A stretch of DNA of 64,000 nt from Fimenecus sp900545625 (lineage in GTDB: Bacteria; Bacillota; Clostridia; Oscillospirales; Acutalibacteraceae). The stretch lies in the NCBI GenBank assembly GCA_963931525.1, contig OZ007023.1, positions 992,001 to 1,056,000 of the forward strand, in the 5' to 3' direction. A program made the translations under genes and the position numbers. Below are positions 51,774-61,079 of the stretch, in pieces (the stretch's first letter is position 1; every line of letters starts with the position of its first letter). The notes beneath the pieces were generated by a model. It was not told the DNA's origin and ran no database searches. It saw only the letters and a program-made list of their open reading frames with translations.

Positions 51774-51910
51774 ACGCTCATCTCCGAAAGGGGTTCTGTT
51801 TACATAGTACCCGCCCTGCGGCAAAATGTCAAGCGGCGCGCAGGCACTGCCGTTGTTCGCGCGGCGGAGAAACGATTTGACAAACTGTGAACAAAGTGTA
51901 ACATTTTCGG

Positions 51911-51939
51911 TTGAAATTCCCATAAAGGTGTGCTATACT
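51911..51939 (+). promoter_or_regulatory. Promoter of the NAD-binding epimerase-like gene
   Basis: TTGAAA and TATACT with a 17-base spacer, 70 bases before the start. Confidence 0.65.
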
Positions 51940-52009
51940 ATTCACAATCCCGCAGAAGCGATTCGGCATTACCGTACCGTTTTTTCTGCCAAAATTCGGA
52001 GGTATGTGT

Positions 52010-53029
52010 ATGAAAGTCTTTATGATCGGCGGCACGGGGCTTTTGGGCTGCGAAGCTGCCAAGATCCTGATCGAAAAGGGGCATGAAGTCAAGAGCGTCG
52101 CTCTGCCGCCGCTGCCCGAAGGGGCGCCCATCCCGCAGGAGATGGAGATCATTTTCGGCGACATCAACAAAAAGTCCGATGACGAGATCAAGGAGATGCT
52201 GAAAGGCTGCGACACCTTCATCTTCGCCGCCGGCGTGGACGAGCGCGTGGAATTCCCCGCGCCTGTGTATGACGCATATTACAAGTTCAACATCGCGCCC
52301 TTAGAGCGCATCCTGCCGCTGTGCAAGGAAATGGGTCTCAAGCGCGCGGTCGTGCTCGGCTCGTATTTCAGCTGGCTTGCCAAAGAGCGTCCGGATATGC
52401 CGATCTGCGAAAAGAACCCCTATATCCGCAGCCGTCTTGAGCAGGAAAAGGTCTGCGAGAGCTTTGCGGATGAGAACTTTGACGTGTCTGTTTTGGAGCT
52501 TCCCTACATATTCGGTACACAGCCCGGCAGACGTCCCGTGTGGGTCATCCTCATCGAGCAGATCGCCTTTATGGATAAATGGCCCTTTACCCTGTACCCG
52601 AAGGGTGGCACGACGATGCTCACCGTCCATCAGGTCGGTCAGGTCATCGCAGGCGCTGCCGAAAAGCATGTCGGCGGCTTCCGCGCGTGGAAGATCGGTA
52701 TGTACAACCTTACCTGGCAGGAGTTCCTTGCTATCGTCTATGAAGCCCGCGGCATGAAGGGCAGAAAGGTCATCGGCGTTGCGCCCTGGATGATGAAGAT
52801 GGGCATGGGCAAGGTTGTCAAGGACTACAAGGAACGCGGCATTGACAGCGGTATGGATCCGCTGTACCTGCCCTATATCATGGATGTCAATCTGTTCACT
52901 GAGCAGAAGGACGCGATCGAGCTCGGCGCGACCGAGGACGATATCCGTGCGGCGATCTTCGATTCGATCAAGGTCAGCGAGGACGCCTACAACGGCAAGG
53001 TCAAGCTTTTGGAAATGAAAGGCGAATAA
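52010..53029 (+). CDS. NAD(P)-binding epimerase/dehydratase-like protein
   Basis: A 339-residue atypical extended SDR: GGTGLLGCEAAKIL Rossmann loop at 7-20, DTFIFAAGVDER, a VVLGSYFSWLAKERPD strand and no clear YxxxK active site. The C-terminal half has WPFTLYPKGGTTMLTVHQVGQ and a helical end. Function is unknown; it may act on a nucleotide sugar or quinone-like substrate. ATG 52010 has GGAGGT six bases upstream; the ATG at 52004 abuts the ribosome site. Own promoter and terminator. Confidence 0.78.
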   Translation: MKVFMIGGTGLLGCEAAKILIEKGHEVKSVALPPLPEGAPIPQEMEIIFGDINKKSDDEIKEMLKGCDTFIFAAGVDERVEFPAPVYDAYYKFNIAPLERILPLCKEMGLKRAVVLGSYFSWLAKERPDMPICEKNPYIRSRLEQEKVCESFADENFDVSVLELPYIFGTQPGRRPVWVILIEQIAFMDKWPFTLYPKGGTTMLTVHQVGQVIAGAAEKHVGGFRAWKIGMYNLTWQEFLAIVYEARGMKGRKVIGVAPWMMKMGMGKVVKDYKERGIDSGMDPLYLPYIMDVNLFTEQKDAIELGATEDDIRAAIFDSIKVSEDAYNGKVKLLEMKGE

Positions 53030-53050
53030 GGCGGGCTTTCCGCCGTGTAT

Positions 53051-53087
53051 CAGGCATCCGCATACCTTGCGGGTGCCTGTATTTTTC
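53051..53087 (+). terminator. Terminator after the epimerase-like gene
   Basis: A 12-bp stem (one G-T pair) with a five-base loop, then TATTTTTC. Confidence 0.8.
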
Positions 53088-53206
53088 ATCCGATATGCGC
53101 AACTGTGATTTTGTCACGGAAATTTCGGCGGCTTTGCGGTATACTGTGAATATCGAAAGCGGAATTTTGCTTTTGTTATTCTTTTACCGTACAGGAGGAA
53201 ACAAAA

Positions 53207-53515
53207 ATGTCAGTTTTGCATATCAAAGCAGAGAATTTTGAAACAGAGGTTTTGCACAGCGAAAAACCCGTGCTGTTGGATTTCTGGGCGTCTTGGTGCG
53301 GCCCTTGCCGCATGGTGGCGCCCGTGCTGGACGAGATCGCCGAAGAACGGCCCGAAATCAAGGTCTGCAAGGTCAATGTCGACGAGCAGGCCGAGCTTGC
53401 ATCCGCATTCGGTATCATGAGTATCCCGACGCTGATGTTCGTAAAAGACGGCAAGATCGTCCGGCAATCGGTGGGCGCGCTGCCCAAAGCACAGGTTTTG
53501 GAAATGCTGGAATAA
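53207..53515 (+). CDS. trxA: Thioredoxin
   Basis: A 102-residue thioredoxin with the WCGPC site (Cys31 and Cys34) in FWASWCGPCRMVAP, and FGIMSIPTLMFVKDG with the cis-Pro. Cytoplasmic disulfide reductant. AGGAGGAAAC precedes its ATG. It runs 55 bases ahead of a CoA-disulfide-reductase gene in the same direction, suggesting a redox operon. Confidence 0.96.
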   Translation: MSVLHIKAENFETEVLHSEKPVLLDFWASWCGPCRMVAPVLDEIAEERPEIKVCKVNVDEQAELASAFGIMSIPTLMFVKDGKIVRQSVGALPKAQVLEMLE

Positions 53516-53570
53516 ACGAAACGGTTTTTCCGGCGGACCCGGCTTTCGGGAAATTCGGAGAGGTGAATGT

Positions 53571-55262
53571 ATGAAGGTTGTCATTGTAGGCGGCGTCGCG
53601 GGCGGCGCAACCGCTGCCGCGCGGCTGCGGCGCTTGGATGAAGCGGCACAGATCATCGTGTTTGAACGTACGGGCTATGTTTCGTATGCGAACTGCGGGC
53701 TGCCTTATTATGTCGGCGGCGTGATCGAGGATGAAGCGGAACTGACCCTGCAAACGCCGGAGAGCTTCCGGGCACGTTTCAATGTGGATGTGCGTGTGCA
53801 CCACGAGGTGACGGCAATCGACCCGAAGGGCAAGTCTGTGACCGTGCGTAACTTGGAAACGGGAAAAACGTTTACGGAAACCTACGACAAGCTGGTGCTT
53901 TCCCCCGGGGCGAGGCCCGTCCGGCTGGGGCTGCCGGATCCGTTGCCCGAACGGGTATTTACGCTTCGTACCGTAGAGGATACCCTGCGCATCTACGAGT
54001 ATGTACGAAAAAATGCTCCGGGCTCCGTGGTGATCGCGGGCGGCGGATATATCGGTCTGGAGCTTGCAGAGAACTTGACGCGCCAAGGACTTCAAGTGAC
54101 GCTTGTGCAGCGCGGGCATCAGCTTTTGATGCCGCTGGACGCGGACATGGCGGCGTTTGTACACGCGCGTATGCGCCGCGCAGGCGTGCGCCTGATCTTC
54201 GGGCATGCCGTGCAGGATGTGTCCGCAGATGCAAACGGTGTTCGCGTGCTGTCGGATAACGCTCCCGCGCTTTTAGCGGATATGGCGGTGATCGCCGTCG
54301 GCGTTGAGCCGGATACAAAGCTCGCCGCCGAAGCGGGACTTGCGCTCGGCGAAAAGGGGAGCATCGTTGTAGATGACCATATGCGCACAAGCGAGCCGGA
54401 TATTTACGCCGTCGGCGACGCGGTGCAGGTGCAAAACGGTGTGACCGGCGAGGCGGCGTGCATTCCTCTCGCCGGGCCTGCCAATCGGCAGGGGCGTATT
54501 GCGGCGGACAACATCTGCGGCGGGGACGGCGCCTACCGCGGCTCGTTCGGCTCGTCCGTGGTACAGGTCTTTGATATGACCGCCGCGTCCACGGGGCTCA
54601 ATGCCCGCGCAGCACAGGCGGCGGGTATTAACTATAACCGTATTTACCTTGCACCCATGAACCACGCGTCCTATTATCCCGGCGGCAAGGTCATGAGCAT
54701 GAAAGTTTTGTTCGAAAAAGAGACCTACCGTCTGCTTGGCGCGCAGATTGTCGGCTTTGACGGCGTGGATAAGCGCATCGACGTGCTGGCGACCGCCATG
54801 CAGGCGGGGCTGACCGTGCGGCAGCTTAAAGATTTGGATCTCGCTTATGCGCCGCCGTATGCTTCGGCGAAAGACCCTGTAAACTTAGTCGGCTATATCG
54901 CGGACAATATAGCTTCGGGTAAGCTGCAACAGTTTTTCTGGGATGAGGTCGAAGCCTTGCCGCGTGACGGCAGCGTGACGCTTTTGGATGTGCGCACACC
55001 GGGCGAATATGTCCGCGGGCATATCGAGGGTTTCCGAAATATCGAGCTTGACACACTGCGGGACCGACTTGCGGAATTGCCCAAAGGAAAACTGATCTAT
55101 GTCCACTGCCAAAGCGGGCTGCGCAGCTACGTCGCCTGCCGCATCCTGTCGCAAAACGGCTTTGATTGCTTCAATCTTTCCGGCGGGTACCGGCAGTATG
55201 CAGCTGCCGTGACCGAACGCGAAGCCGCCGTCGAAGCGACGCTTTGCGGTATGGAGAAGTAA
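53571..55262 (+). CDS. CoA-disulfide reductase-like flavoprotein with C-terminal rhodanese domain
   Basis: A 563-residue protein: FAD-binding GGVAGGATAAARLRRLDE at 7-24, active Cys42 in YANCGLPYYVGG, NAD-binding IAGGGYIGLELAENL near 155, and YAVGDAVQV. From about 460 a rhodanese domain with Cys513 in YVHCQSGLRS. This is the CoADR-RHD/NADH-dependent persulfide reductase architecture, which handles CoA-persulfides, polysulfide or elemental sulfur. With thioredoxin upstream it points to sulfur or thiol redox control. Confidence 0.92.
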   Translation: MKVVIVGGVAGGATAAARLRRLDEAAQIIVFERTGYVSYANCGLPYYVGGVIEDEAELTLQTPESFRARFNVDVRVHHEVTAIDPKGKSVTVRNLETGKTFTETYDKLVLSPGARPVRLGLPDPLPERVFTLRTVEDTLRIYEYVRKNAPGSVVIAGGGYIGLELAENLTRQGLQVTLVQRGHQLLMPLDADMAAFVHARMRRAGVRLIFGHAVQDVSADANGVRVLSDNAPALLADMAVIAVGVEPDTKLAAEAGLALGEKGSIVVDDHMRTSEPDIYAVGDAVQVQNGVTGEAACIPLAGPANRQGRIAADNICGGDGAYRGSFGSSVVQVFDMTAASTGLNARAAQAAGINYNRIYLAPMNHASYYPGGKVMSMKVLFEKETYRLLGAQIVGFDGVDKRIDVLATAMQAGLTVRQLKDLDLAYAPPYASAKDPVNLVGYIADNIASGKLQQFFWDEVEALPRDGSVTLLDVRTPGEYVRGHIEGFRNIELDTLRDRLAELPKGKLIYVHCQSGLRSYVACRILSQNGFDCFNLSGGYRQYAAAVTEREAAVEATLCGMEK

Positions 55263-55288
55263 ATAGCGGTTTTGTCAAACCGTATAGA

Positions 55289-55323
55289 AACGGCGCGGGA
55301 AGCATTTGACTTCCCGCGCCGTT
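55289..55323. terminator. Bidirectional terminator between the flavoprotein and Crp/Fnr genes
   Basis: A perfect 14-bp stem with a seven-base loop between convergent genes; TTATTTT follows on the plus strand. Confidence 0.85.
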
Positions 55324-55336
55324 ATTTTGGCTTTGT

Positions 55337-55996
55337 CTACTGTGCGCTAAGCTTCCGCAGCCGCTTTTCATCTGTGAGTTCCACTGCCCCGCGCGACAGG
55401 CGGATCAGCCCCTCGTTTTGCATATCCCGCAAAACGCGCGTCACGACCTCGCGTGCGGTCCCCAGATGGTTGGCGATTTTCTCGTGTGTGATATGCAGCG
55501 TGCCGCTGCCTTCGAGCGCGGATTCCTCCAGCAAAAAGCCCGCCAGGCGTTTGTCCATGCTTTTCCACAAAAGCTGTTCTACCCGCCACATGACCTCGGA
55601 AAAGCGGCTCGCCATGATCTGGTTGGTGTAATTGGCAAGCGCGGCACAGCTTTCTGAAGCCCTTTGATAGACTTTTGCAGGGATGACCCACACCTCCGAC
55701 GCCTTTTCCGCCTCCACTGTAATATCAAATTGCAGGCTTTGGATCATACATGACGCGGAAAGCAGGCACACATCCCGCTCAAACAGGCGATACAGCGTGA
55801 TCTCGCGTCCCTCCGGGGAGAAGATATAAGCGCGCAGCTGCCCCGACGCTACAAGCAGAAGCCCCGTGCAGCCGGAGGCTCCGTCATGCAGCACCGTCCC
55901 GGCCGGTACGCGGCGGTATACCGCTGCGTCGGCAAGCTTTGCGCGTTCGGCTTCGGGCAGTTCCCCGAGCATCGGAAAAAATGCAGCAAGCTCCAT
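55337..55996 (-). CDS. Crp/Fnr-family transcriptional regulator
   Basis: A 219-residue regulator with an N-terminal cNMP-like beta-barrel (LLVASGQLRAYIFSPEGREITLYRLFERDVC in parts) and a C-terminal HTH_Crp (HEKIANHLGTAREVVTRVL). No Fnr-type cysteine cluster is obvious at the N-terminus, though Cys residues occur at CLLSASC. The ligand is unknown. It is convergent with the thioredoxin and CoADR genes, and related regulators often control redox or nitrosative-stress genes; here that is only a guess. Confidence 0.9.
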   Translation of the reverse strand: MELAAFFPMLGELPEAERAKLADAAVYRRVPAGTVLHDGASGCTGLLLVASGQLRAYIFSPEGREITLYRLFERDVCLLSASCMIQSLQFDITVEAEKASEVWVIPAKVYQRASESCAALANYTNQIMASRFSEVMWRVEQLLWKSMDKRLAGFLLEESALEGSGTLHITHEKIANHLGTAREVVTRVLRDMQNEGLIRLSRGAVELTDEKRLRKLSAQ

Positions 55997-56026
55997 GTAA
56001 CGACTCCCTTGCGGTGAAAAACGCGG

Positions 56027-56641
56027 TCACTCCAAATCGATCTTGCGATCCTTATAGTAATAGATGCGGTCGTGCTCGCCGATCTCGCGCAGCACGCGGC
56101 AGGGATTCCCGACCGCCACACAGTTTGCGGGGATGTCCTTTGTCACCACACTGCCCGCGCCGATGACGCTGTTGTTGCCGATCGTCACGCCGGGCAGGAT
56201 CACCGCGCCCGCGCCGACCCAAACGTTTTTGCCGATATGCACGGGCAGATTGAACTGCATCCCGCGGCTGCGCAAATTCGGCTCCACAGGGTGCCCCGCC
56301 GTAGCGACAGTAACATTCGGCCCAAACATGCAGTGATCGCCGATGTAGATATCGGTGTCATCCACCAGCGTCAAATTGAAGTTGCCGTAAACGCCGTTGC
56401 CGACATGCACATGCCTGCCGCCCCAATTTGAGTGCAGCGGCGGTTCAAAATAGCAGCCTTCGCCGATCTCGGCAAACATCTTTTGCAGCAGCGCCTGCCG
56501 TTTTTCCTGTTCGTTGGGGCGCGTGGCGTTGTAATCGTATAAAAGCTCCAGACAGGCAAGCTGTTCGCGCATCAAAGCCTCATCGTCCGGCGGGTAGATG
56601 CGGCCTTCGTTCATCCGCCTGCGTGCTTCTTCAGGTGTCAT
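56027..56641 (-). CDS. maa: Sugar O-acetyltransferase (maltose/galactoside acetyltransferase family)
   Basis: A 204-residue left-handed beta-helix acetyltransferase. It has the N-terminal Mac domain (EEARRRMNEGRIYPPDD, LLYDYNATRP) and hexapeptide repeats with HCMFGPNVTVATAGHP and GAVILPGVTIGNNSVIGAGSVV, the latter in parts. It acetylates a sugar with acetyl-CoA, perhaps for detoxification or export. It overlaps the upstream metallopeptidase by 11 bases, so the two are translated together. Confidence 0.93.
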   Translation of the reverse strand: MTPEEARRRMNEGRIYPPDDEALMREQLACLELLYDYNATRPNEQEKRQALLQKMFAEIGEGCYFEPPLHSNWGGRHVHVGNGVYGNFNLTLVDDTDIYIGDHCMFGPNVTVATAGHPVEPNLRSRGMQFNLPVHIGKNVWVGAGAVILPGVTIGNNSVIGAGSVVTKDIPANCVAVGNPCRVLREIGEHDRIYYYKDRKIDLE

Positions 56642-57176
56642 GGGGATTTTCTCCTTGTAAAGGTATATCTCTTAACAGCGCCGCGCGCCGATTATAATCG
56701 GGCAGCACGGCGGCAACAACGTTGTAAAAGGCGGGGGAATGGTTCTTTTCACGGATGTGCGCAAGCTCGTGCACCACAACGTAGTCCACGGCTTCGTTCG
56801 GATAGAGCATCAGCCGCCACGAAAAGCAAAGGTGATCCGTGCCGCTGCACGAGCCGAACCGCTTTTTTGCCGAGGTGATGCGCACCCCGGCAGGCTGCAC
56901 GCATAGGATCGCCGCAAAGTGCGCCACGCGCGGCGGGATCTCACGTTCGGCGCGCGCACGAAGTTCCGCAATGCGCGTCTCGGTCAGCGCTTTATCCAGT
57001 GCGCGCCGCTTTGCCTGCCGTTCTTTGGCGGCGGTAAGCCACGCCCCGTGTCGCTCCAAAAAGCGTTCGATCTCCGCTTTCGGCAATCCTATGGGCGCTT
57101 TTACAAGCGGTACGCCGTCGTCATCCACGGAGAGGGAAAGCGTTTTGCGCCGGCTGTAAAGGAGTTTATATTGCAT
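56631..57176 (-). CDS. YgjP/SprT-like zinc metallopeptidase (DUF45)
   Basis: A 181-residue DUF45 protein with the zinc motif VVHELAHIREKNHSPAFYNVV (HExxH and the later His) and the family SAKKRFGSCSGTDHLCFSWRLML stretch, cited in part. YgjP-like proteins are cytoplasmic putative peptidases of unknown substrate. The ATG has GGAG five bases upstream. First gene of a two-gene operon with maa. Confidence 0.9.
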   Translation of the reverse strand: MQYKLLYSRRKTLSLSVDDDGVPLVKAPIGLPKAEIERFLERHGAWLTAAKERQAKRRALDKALTETRIAELRARAEREIPPRVAHFAAILCVQPAGVRITSAKKRFGSCSGTDHLCFSWRLMLYPNEAVDYVVVHELAHIREKNHSPAFYNVVAAVLPDYNRRAALLRDIPLQGENPHDT

Positions 57177-57313
57177 GGTATCTCCCGAAAAAGGCAGAGT
57201 GCCGTTCTTGCGAATGTATCCTTATATCATGAAAGAGCATAGCATCCGCACCGTGCAGTTGTCAAGGGCTTTGTGAAAAAGAAAATCCGCTGTACTTCAA
57301 ACATAAAAAGGGC

Positions 57314-57342
57314 TTGAAAAACCCCAAGAATTGCGCTACAAT
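57314..57342 (+). promoter_or_regulatory. Promoter of the SDR gene
   Basis: TTGAAA and TACAAT with a 17-base spacer, 36 bases before the start. Confidence 0.65.
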
Positions 57343-57378
57343 AAGCATTGAAAATCGGAAAAATAAGGAGAGAGTTCC

Positions 57379-58215
57379 ATGGATAAGAATTGGCTGAATT
57401 TCAAAACCGTTATCGTCACGGGCGCTTCCAGCGGCATGGGCAAGGGCATTGCCGAAAAGCTCATCAAGGTACACGGCTGCAACGTCATCGGCATCGCCAG
57501 AAGCGAAAAAAAGATGAAGACCTTCGTCGAGGAACTCGGCGAATACGCCGACCGCTTCTCCTATCAGCTCTTTGACGTTTCTTCGCTTGAGAATTGGGTG
57601 AATTTCCGCCAATATCTCGAGGACAACCATATCAAGCCCGACATTCTCATCAACAACGCGGGTATTTTGCCGAAATTCGATAAGTTCCAGCACTATACGA
57701 TCGAAGAGATCGAAAGCGCCATGAACATCAACTTCTATTCGGCGGTGTATTCCATGCACACCCTGCTGCCGCTGCTGTTAAAATCCCCCTCGGCGGCGAT
57801 CATCAATGTGGACTCCTCCGCCGCGCTGATGTCCCTTGCGGGCACGTCGGTGTATTCCGCCAGCAAATCGGCGCTCAAGGCGCTGACCGAATCCATGCGC
57901 GAGGAGCTGCGCGGCAAGTGCTATGTCGGCATCGTCTGCCCGGGCTTTACAAAGACCGATATTTTCCGCAATCAGGGCTCTTCCGACGAAAAGGCGCAGA
58001 AGATGCTCAACATGGTCAGCACCTCCTGCGACAAGATGGTCAAGCTCATCATGAACGGCATCGGCAAACAGCATGAGCTGATGGTGTTCGGCAAGGACGC
58101 CGCGTTTATGAACTATTTCGGCCGCATGATGCCGGTCTTGGGCGGCAGACTGTTCAGCGCCGTGATGAAGATGTCCAAGCTGCCGCTGTTCGACGGCGTG
58201 TTCAAGGAAGACTGA
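57379..58215 (+). CDS. Short-chain dehydrogenase/reductase
   Basis: A 278-residue classical SDR: TGASSGMGKGIAEKL at 14-28, NNAGIL, catalytic Ser in NVDSSAAL and YSASKSALKAL with the Tyr-Lys pair, then CPGFTKTDIFRNQG. It oxidises or reduces an unknown alcohol/ketone. ATG follows AAGGAGAGAG. Monocistronic, with its own promoter and terminator. Confidence 0.93.
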   Translation: MDKNWLNFKTVIVTGASSGMGKGIAEKLIKVHGCNVIGIARSEKKMKTFVEELGEYADRFSYQLFDVSSLENWVNFRQYLEDNHIKPDILINNAGILPKFDKFQHYTIEEIESAMNINFYSAVYSMHTLLPLLLKSPSAAIINVDSSAALMSLAGTSVYSASKSALKALTESMREELRGKCYVGIVCPGFTKTDIFRNQGSSDEKAQKMLNMVSTSCDKMVKLIMNGIGKQHELMVFGKDAAFMNYFGRMMPVLGGRLFSAVMKMSKLPLFDGVFKED

Positions 58216-58236
58216 ACATACATCTCAATATATACA

Positions 58237-58270
58237 AAAGGCGGGAGACAAAAAAGTCTCCCGCCTTTCG
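58237..58270 (+). terminator. SDR gene terminator
   Basis: A perfect 13-bp stem with an AAAAAA loop and TTTC end. The 210 bases up to the next gene hold nothing else I can support. Confidence 0.8.
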
Positions 58271-58478
58271 CATACCGTTTTACTCTTGCGCGCCTATCGT
58301 AGCCGGCAGAAAGATCCCGGCGGGGTAGCAGCGCTTTACACCGCGCCCTGCGCCGACACGGTGGTCTTTCTCTTTTTTACCTTTGGCAGGCGACAACCCT
58401 CTGCGTGCTCAAAACGAAAATTCTCTCCCTGCCGTCATCATTTTCGGTGTTAGGAGCTTAAGCTGCCGGCCTTGGCGC

Positions 58479-59042
58479 TTACGCCGTCAGCGCCGCGATG
58501 ATGCTCGAATAGAGCTTTACGGGATCCTCCAGAAAATTATTTTTAACGACCTCGACTTGGAGCCTGTCTGCCACATAGACGGTCAGGCGCATCAGCTCGT
58601 TTTGCTCGTCGCCCAAAATGAACGTGACGTTATAGCCGCCGTCAGAGAGCTGCTCGGTCAAGATCTTGTTTTCCCGCTTATTGCGCGCCAGCGTCATCAG
58701 CTTGATCGCCGAGTTGACTGCCTGCTCGCGCACCGAACGCGGCAGTGTGGTCTCCAAAAGCTCCGCCGATTCACGCCCGCGCGCGGTGTCGGTGAGCACT
58801 TCGTCCTCGTCTTGAATATCGCGGTCAATATTGCCGGACTTCAAAAGCTCGTCGATCGCTTCATTTAATTCAAAATAATTGGCAAGCCCTTCGCGCAGCA
58901 CCGCGTCCACAAGCAGGTTCTTCGGCACGGGGCGATCTATGGCGCGCAAAAGATAACACACCAAAAGCCGTATCTCGCTGCGGTTGCGCAGCCCGCCTTC
59001 TTTTACGCCTGCGTTAAAGGCGTCAAAGGAACTGAAATCCAT
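58479..59042 (-). CDS. DUF4364 family protein
   Basis: A 187-residue protein with an N-terminal winged-helix-like region (SEIRLLVCYLLRAIDRPVP, VDAVLREGLANYFELNEAI) and a C-terminal alpha/beta part ending VKLYSSIIAALTA. This is DUF4364, common in Clostridia, with an unknown role; the first part suggests DNA binding. ATG follows ACGGAGTAG. It is 79 bases downstream of alr on the same strand. Confidence 0.85.
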   Translation of the reverse strand: MDFSSFDAFNAGVKEGGLRNRSEIRLLVCYLLRAIDRPVPKNLLVDAVLREGLANYFELNEAIDELLKSGNIDRDIQDEDEVLTDTARGRESAELLETTLPRSVREQAVNSAIKLMTLARNKRENKILTEQLSDGGYNVTFILGDEQNELMRLTVYVADRLQVEVVKNNFLEDPVKLYSSIIAALTA

Positions 59043-59121
59043 AATTGCTACTCCGTCTAAACGTAAACCAAATTGCGAAAGCGAATCGCAACTTATATTG
59101 TAGAGAAAACAGACGGTTTTG

Positions 59122-60285
59122 TCAAATCAGCGCGTCCGCAATTTCGGACACAGCGCCGTTTTCGATATACACGCGCGGTACGCGCTTGTTGATGTCACAG
59201 CAGAATTCATAGTTGAAGCGGTGGGAAAGGTCGGCAGCCTCCTCAACGGGAATGCGGTTTTCACCGTCCGCGCCGATGAGCGTTACCTCGTCACCCTGAC
59301 GGACATTCGGGATGTTCGTTACGTCCACCATAAACTGATCCATGCAAACTCTGCCTACAATGGGCGCAAACTGCCCGTGGATCAGTACGCGCCCGCGATT
59401 GGAGAGTGCGCGCGGGTAGCCGTCGCCGTAGCCAACGGGGATCGTTGCGATCACAGTCCTGTCCTTCGTTACATACGTCGAGCCGTAGCTGACTGCAAAA
59501 CCCGCGCCCACCGTTTTGACGAACGCGACATGGCTTTTAAGCGACATGGCAGGATACAGCGGAAATCCGGCTTTGTCGACTTCTTCCGACGGATACAGCC
59601 CGTAGGTCATGATGCCGCTGCGCACCATATCGAGAAAACCGCCGTCAAAATCAATGATGCCCGCACTGTTGCACATGTGCCGCAGCGGGATGTGCACGCC
59701 GGCCGCCTCAAGCGCGCCGAGAAAGCTCAAAAACCGCTCCTTTTGGCGGTTGCAGCTTGTTTTGTCCGCCGCGTCCGCACAGGCAAAATGCGTGAAAATG
59801 CCGTCGATCACAAGATCGTCGAGCGCTGCAATGCGCTTGACGGTCTCCACACCGTCTGCATTCGGCTGCAAACCGATGCGGCCCATACCCGTATCCACCT
59901 TGATGTGCACGCGCGCGGTTTTCCCGAGTTCAGCGGCGCGCGCAGCATACGCTTTTGCCGTGTCATATTGAAAGACCGTGTGCCAAATGTCATGCTCCAG
60001 CATCAGGTCAAAATCCGACGGAAACACATAGCCGAGCACTAAAATGGGGTTGTCGATCCCGTTTTGCCGCAGCTGCACCGCCTCCTCGGCAGTCGCCACG
60101 CCGAACGCATAGGTGCCGATGCGCTTCAGCGCCTTGGCAACAGGCACGGCGCCGTGCCCGTAGGCGTCGGTTTTGATGATCGCCATGACTTTCGTGTCCG
60201 TGCCGACCTTTTGCATGGCGGTTTGTATGTTTTGGCAGATCGCATCCAAGTCGATCTGTGCATATACGCGTGCGGGAAGCTCCAT
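59122..60285 (-). CDS. alr: Alanine racemase
   Basis: A 387-residue fold-type III PLP enzyme. The PLP lysine is Lys38 in IIKTDAYGHGA, followed by KVDTGMGRIG, CNSAG and the VSYGSTYVT segment that carries the second catalytic Tyr region. It interconverts L- and D-alanine for peptidoglycan. The ATG lies 14 bases after the pxpA stop behind GAGGGTAAT, so it is part of the 5-oxoproline operon, which ties it to D-amino-acid metabolism. Confidence 0.95.
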   Translation of the reverse strand: MELPARVYAQIDLDAICQNIQTAMQKVGTDTKVMAIIKTDAYGHGAVPVAKALKRIGTYAFGVATAEEAVQLRQNGIDNPILVLGYVFPSDFDLMLEHDIWHTVFQYDTAKAYAARAAELGKTARVHIKVDTGMGRIGLQPNADGVETVKRIAALDDLVIDGIFTHFACADAADKTSCNRQKERFLSFLGALEAAGVHIPLRHMCNSAGIIDFDGGFLDMVRSGIMTYGLYPSEEVDKAGFPLYPAMSLKSHVAFVKTVGAGFAVSYGSTYVTKDRTVIATIPVGYGDGYPRALSNRGRVLIHGQFAPIVGRVCMDQFMVDVTNIPNVRQGDEVTLIGADGENRIPVEEAADLSHRFNYEFCCDINKRVPRVYIENGAVSEIADALI

Positions 60286-60299
60286 AGATATTACCCTCT

Positions 60300-61067
60300 T
60301 TATATGATTTGCGCAAGCGGCGCAAGCTCGATGTCTGCCGCCTGAAGCGCGGAGCGGATCTTTTGTACGAACAAAAGCGCCTTTTCGCCGTCGCCGTGTA
60401 CGCATACGGAATCAGCGCGGATCTCGATCTCCTTGCCTGTGATTGTGCGCACTTTGCCCTTCTCTACCATGTCGATTACGCGCACGATCGCCTCGTCTTC
60501 GTCCGTGATCATCGCGCCCGGCTTTGTACGCGGCACCAGTGATCCGTCCTCCTCATACGCGCGGTCGGCGAATACTTCGCATGCCGTCCGAAGCCCTAAA
60601 GCCTTTGCCGCCGCGTGCATTTGGCTCGAAGCAGGACACAGCAGGATAAGGCTGTCATCCGTTTCGGCAACGGCTTCGCAGACCGCTTTGGCGAGCGCAC
60701 CGTCCTTGCCCGCCATGTTATAAAGTGCACCGTGCGGCTTAACATGTTGTAAAGTTAATCCACTTGCCTTGCAGAATGCTTGTAATGCGCCGATCTGATA
60801 TTGCACATACGCTTTTGCTTCTTTCGGGCTTGCGGCAAGATTGCGCCGCCCGAAACCCAAAAGGTCGGGAAATCCCGGATGTGCGCCGATTGCAACGCCG
60901 TGCGATTTTAAAAGCGCAACGGTGCGTTCCATGACCATCGGGTCGCCCGCGTGAAAGCCGCACGCAACGTTTGCCGAGGTGATATACGGCGCGGCCGCTT
61001 CATCCGCGCCGATGGTATATGCGCCGAAGCTCTCGCCCATATCGCAGTTTAAATCGATTTTAGCCAT
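60300..61067 (-). CDS. pxpA: 5-oxoprolinase subunit PxpA (LamB/YcsF family)
   Basis: A 255-residue LamB/YcsF protein with the opening LNCDMGESFGAY, SANVACGFHAGDP and VKPHGALYN motifs. PxpA works with PxpB and PxpC in ATP-dependent opening of 5-oxo-L-proline to glutamate. GGAGAG precedes the ATG. It is separated from PxpBC by the DUF1445 gene. Confidence 0.95.
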   Translation of the reverse strand: MAKIDLNCDMGESFGAYTIGADEAAAPYITSANVACGFHAGDPMVMERTVALLKSHGVAIGAHPGFPDLLGFGRRNLAASPKEAKAYVQYQIGALQAFCKASGLTLQHVKPHGALYNMAGKDGALAKAVCEAVAETDDSLILLCPASSQMHAAAKALGLRTACEVFADRAYEEDGSLVPRTKPGAMITDEDEAIVRVIDMVEKGKVRTITGKEIEIRADSVCVHGDGEKALLFVQKIRSALQAADIELAPLAQII

Positions 61068-61079
61068 ATGCCGCTCTCC

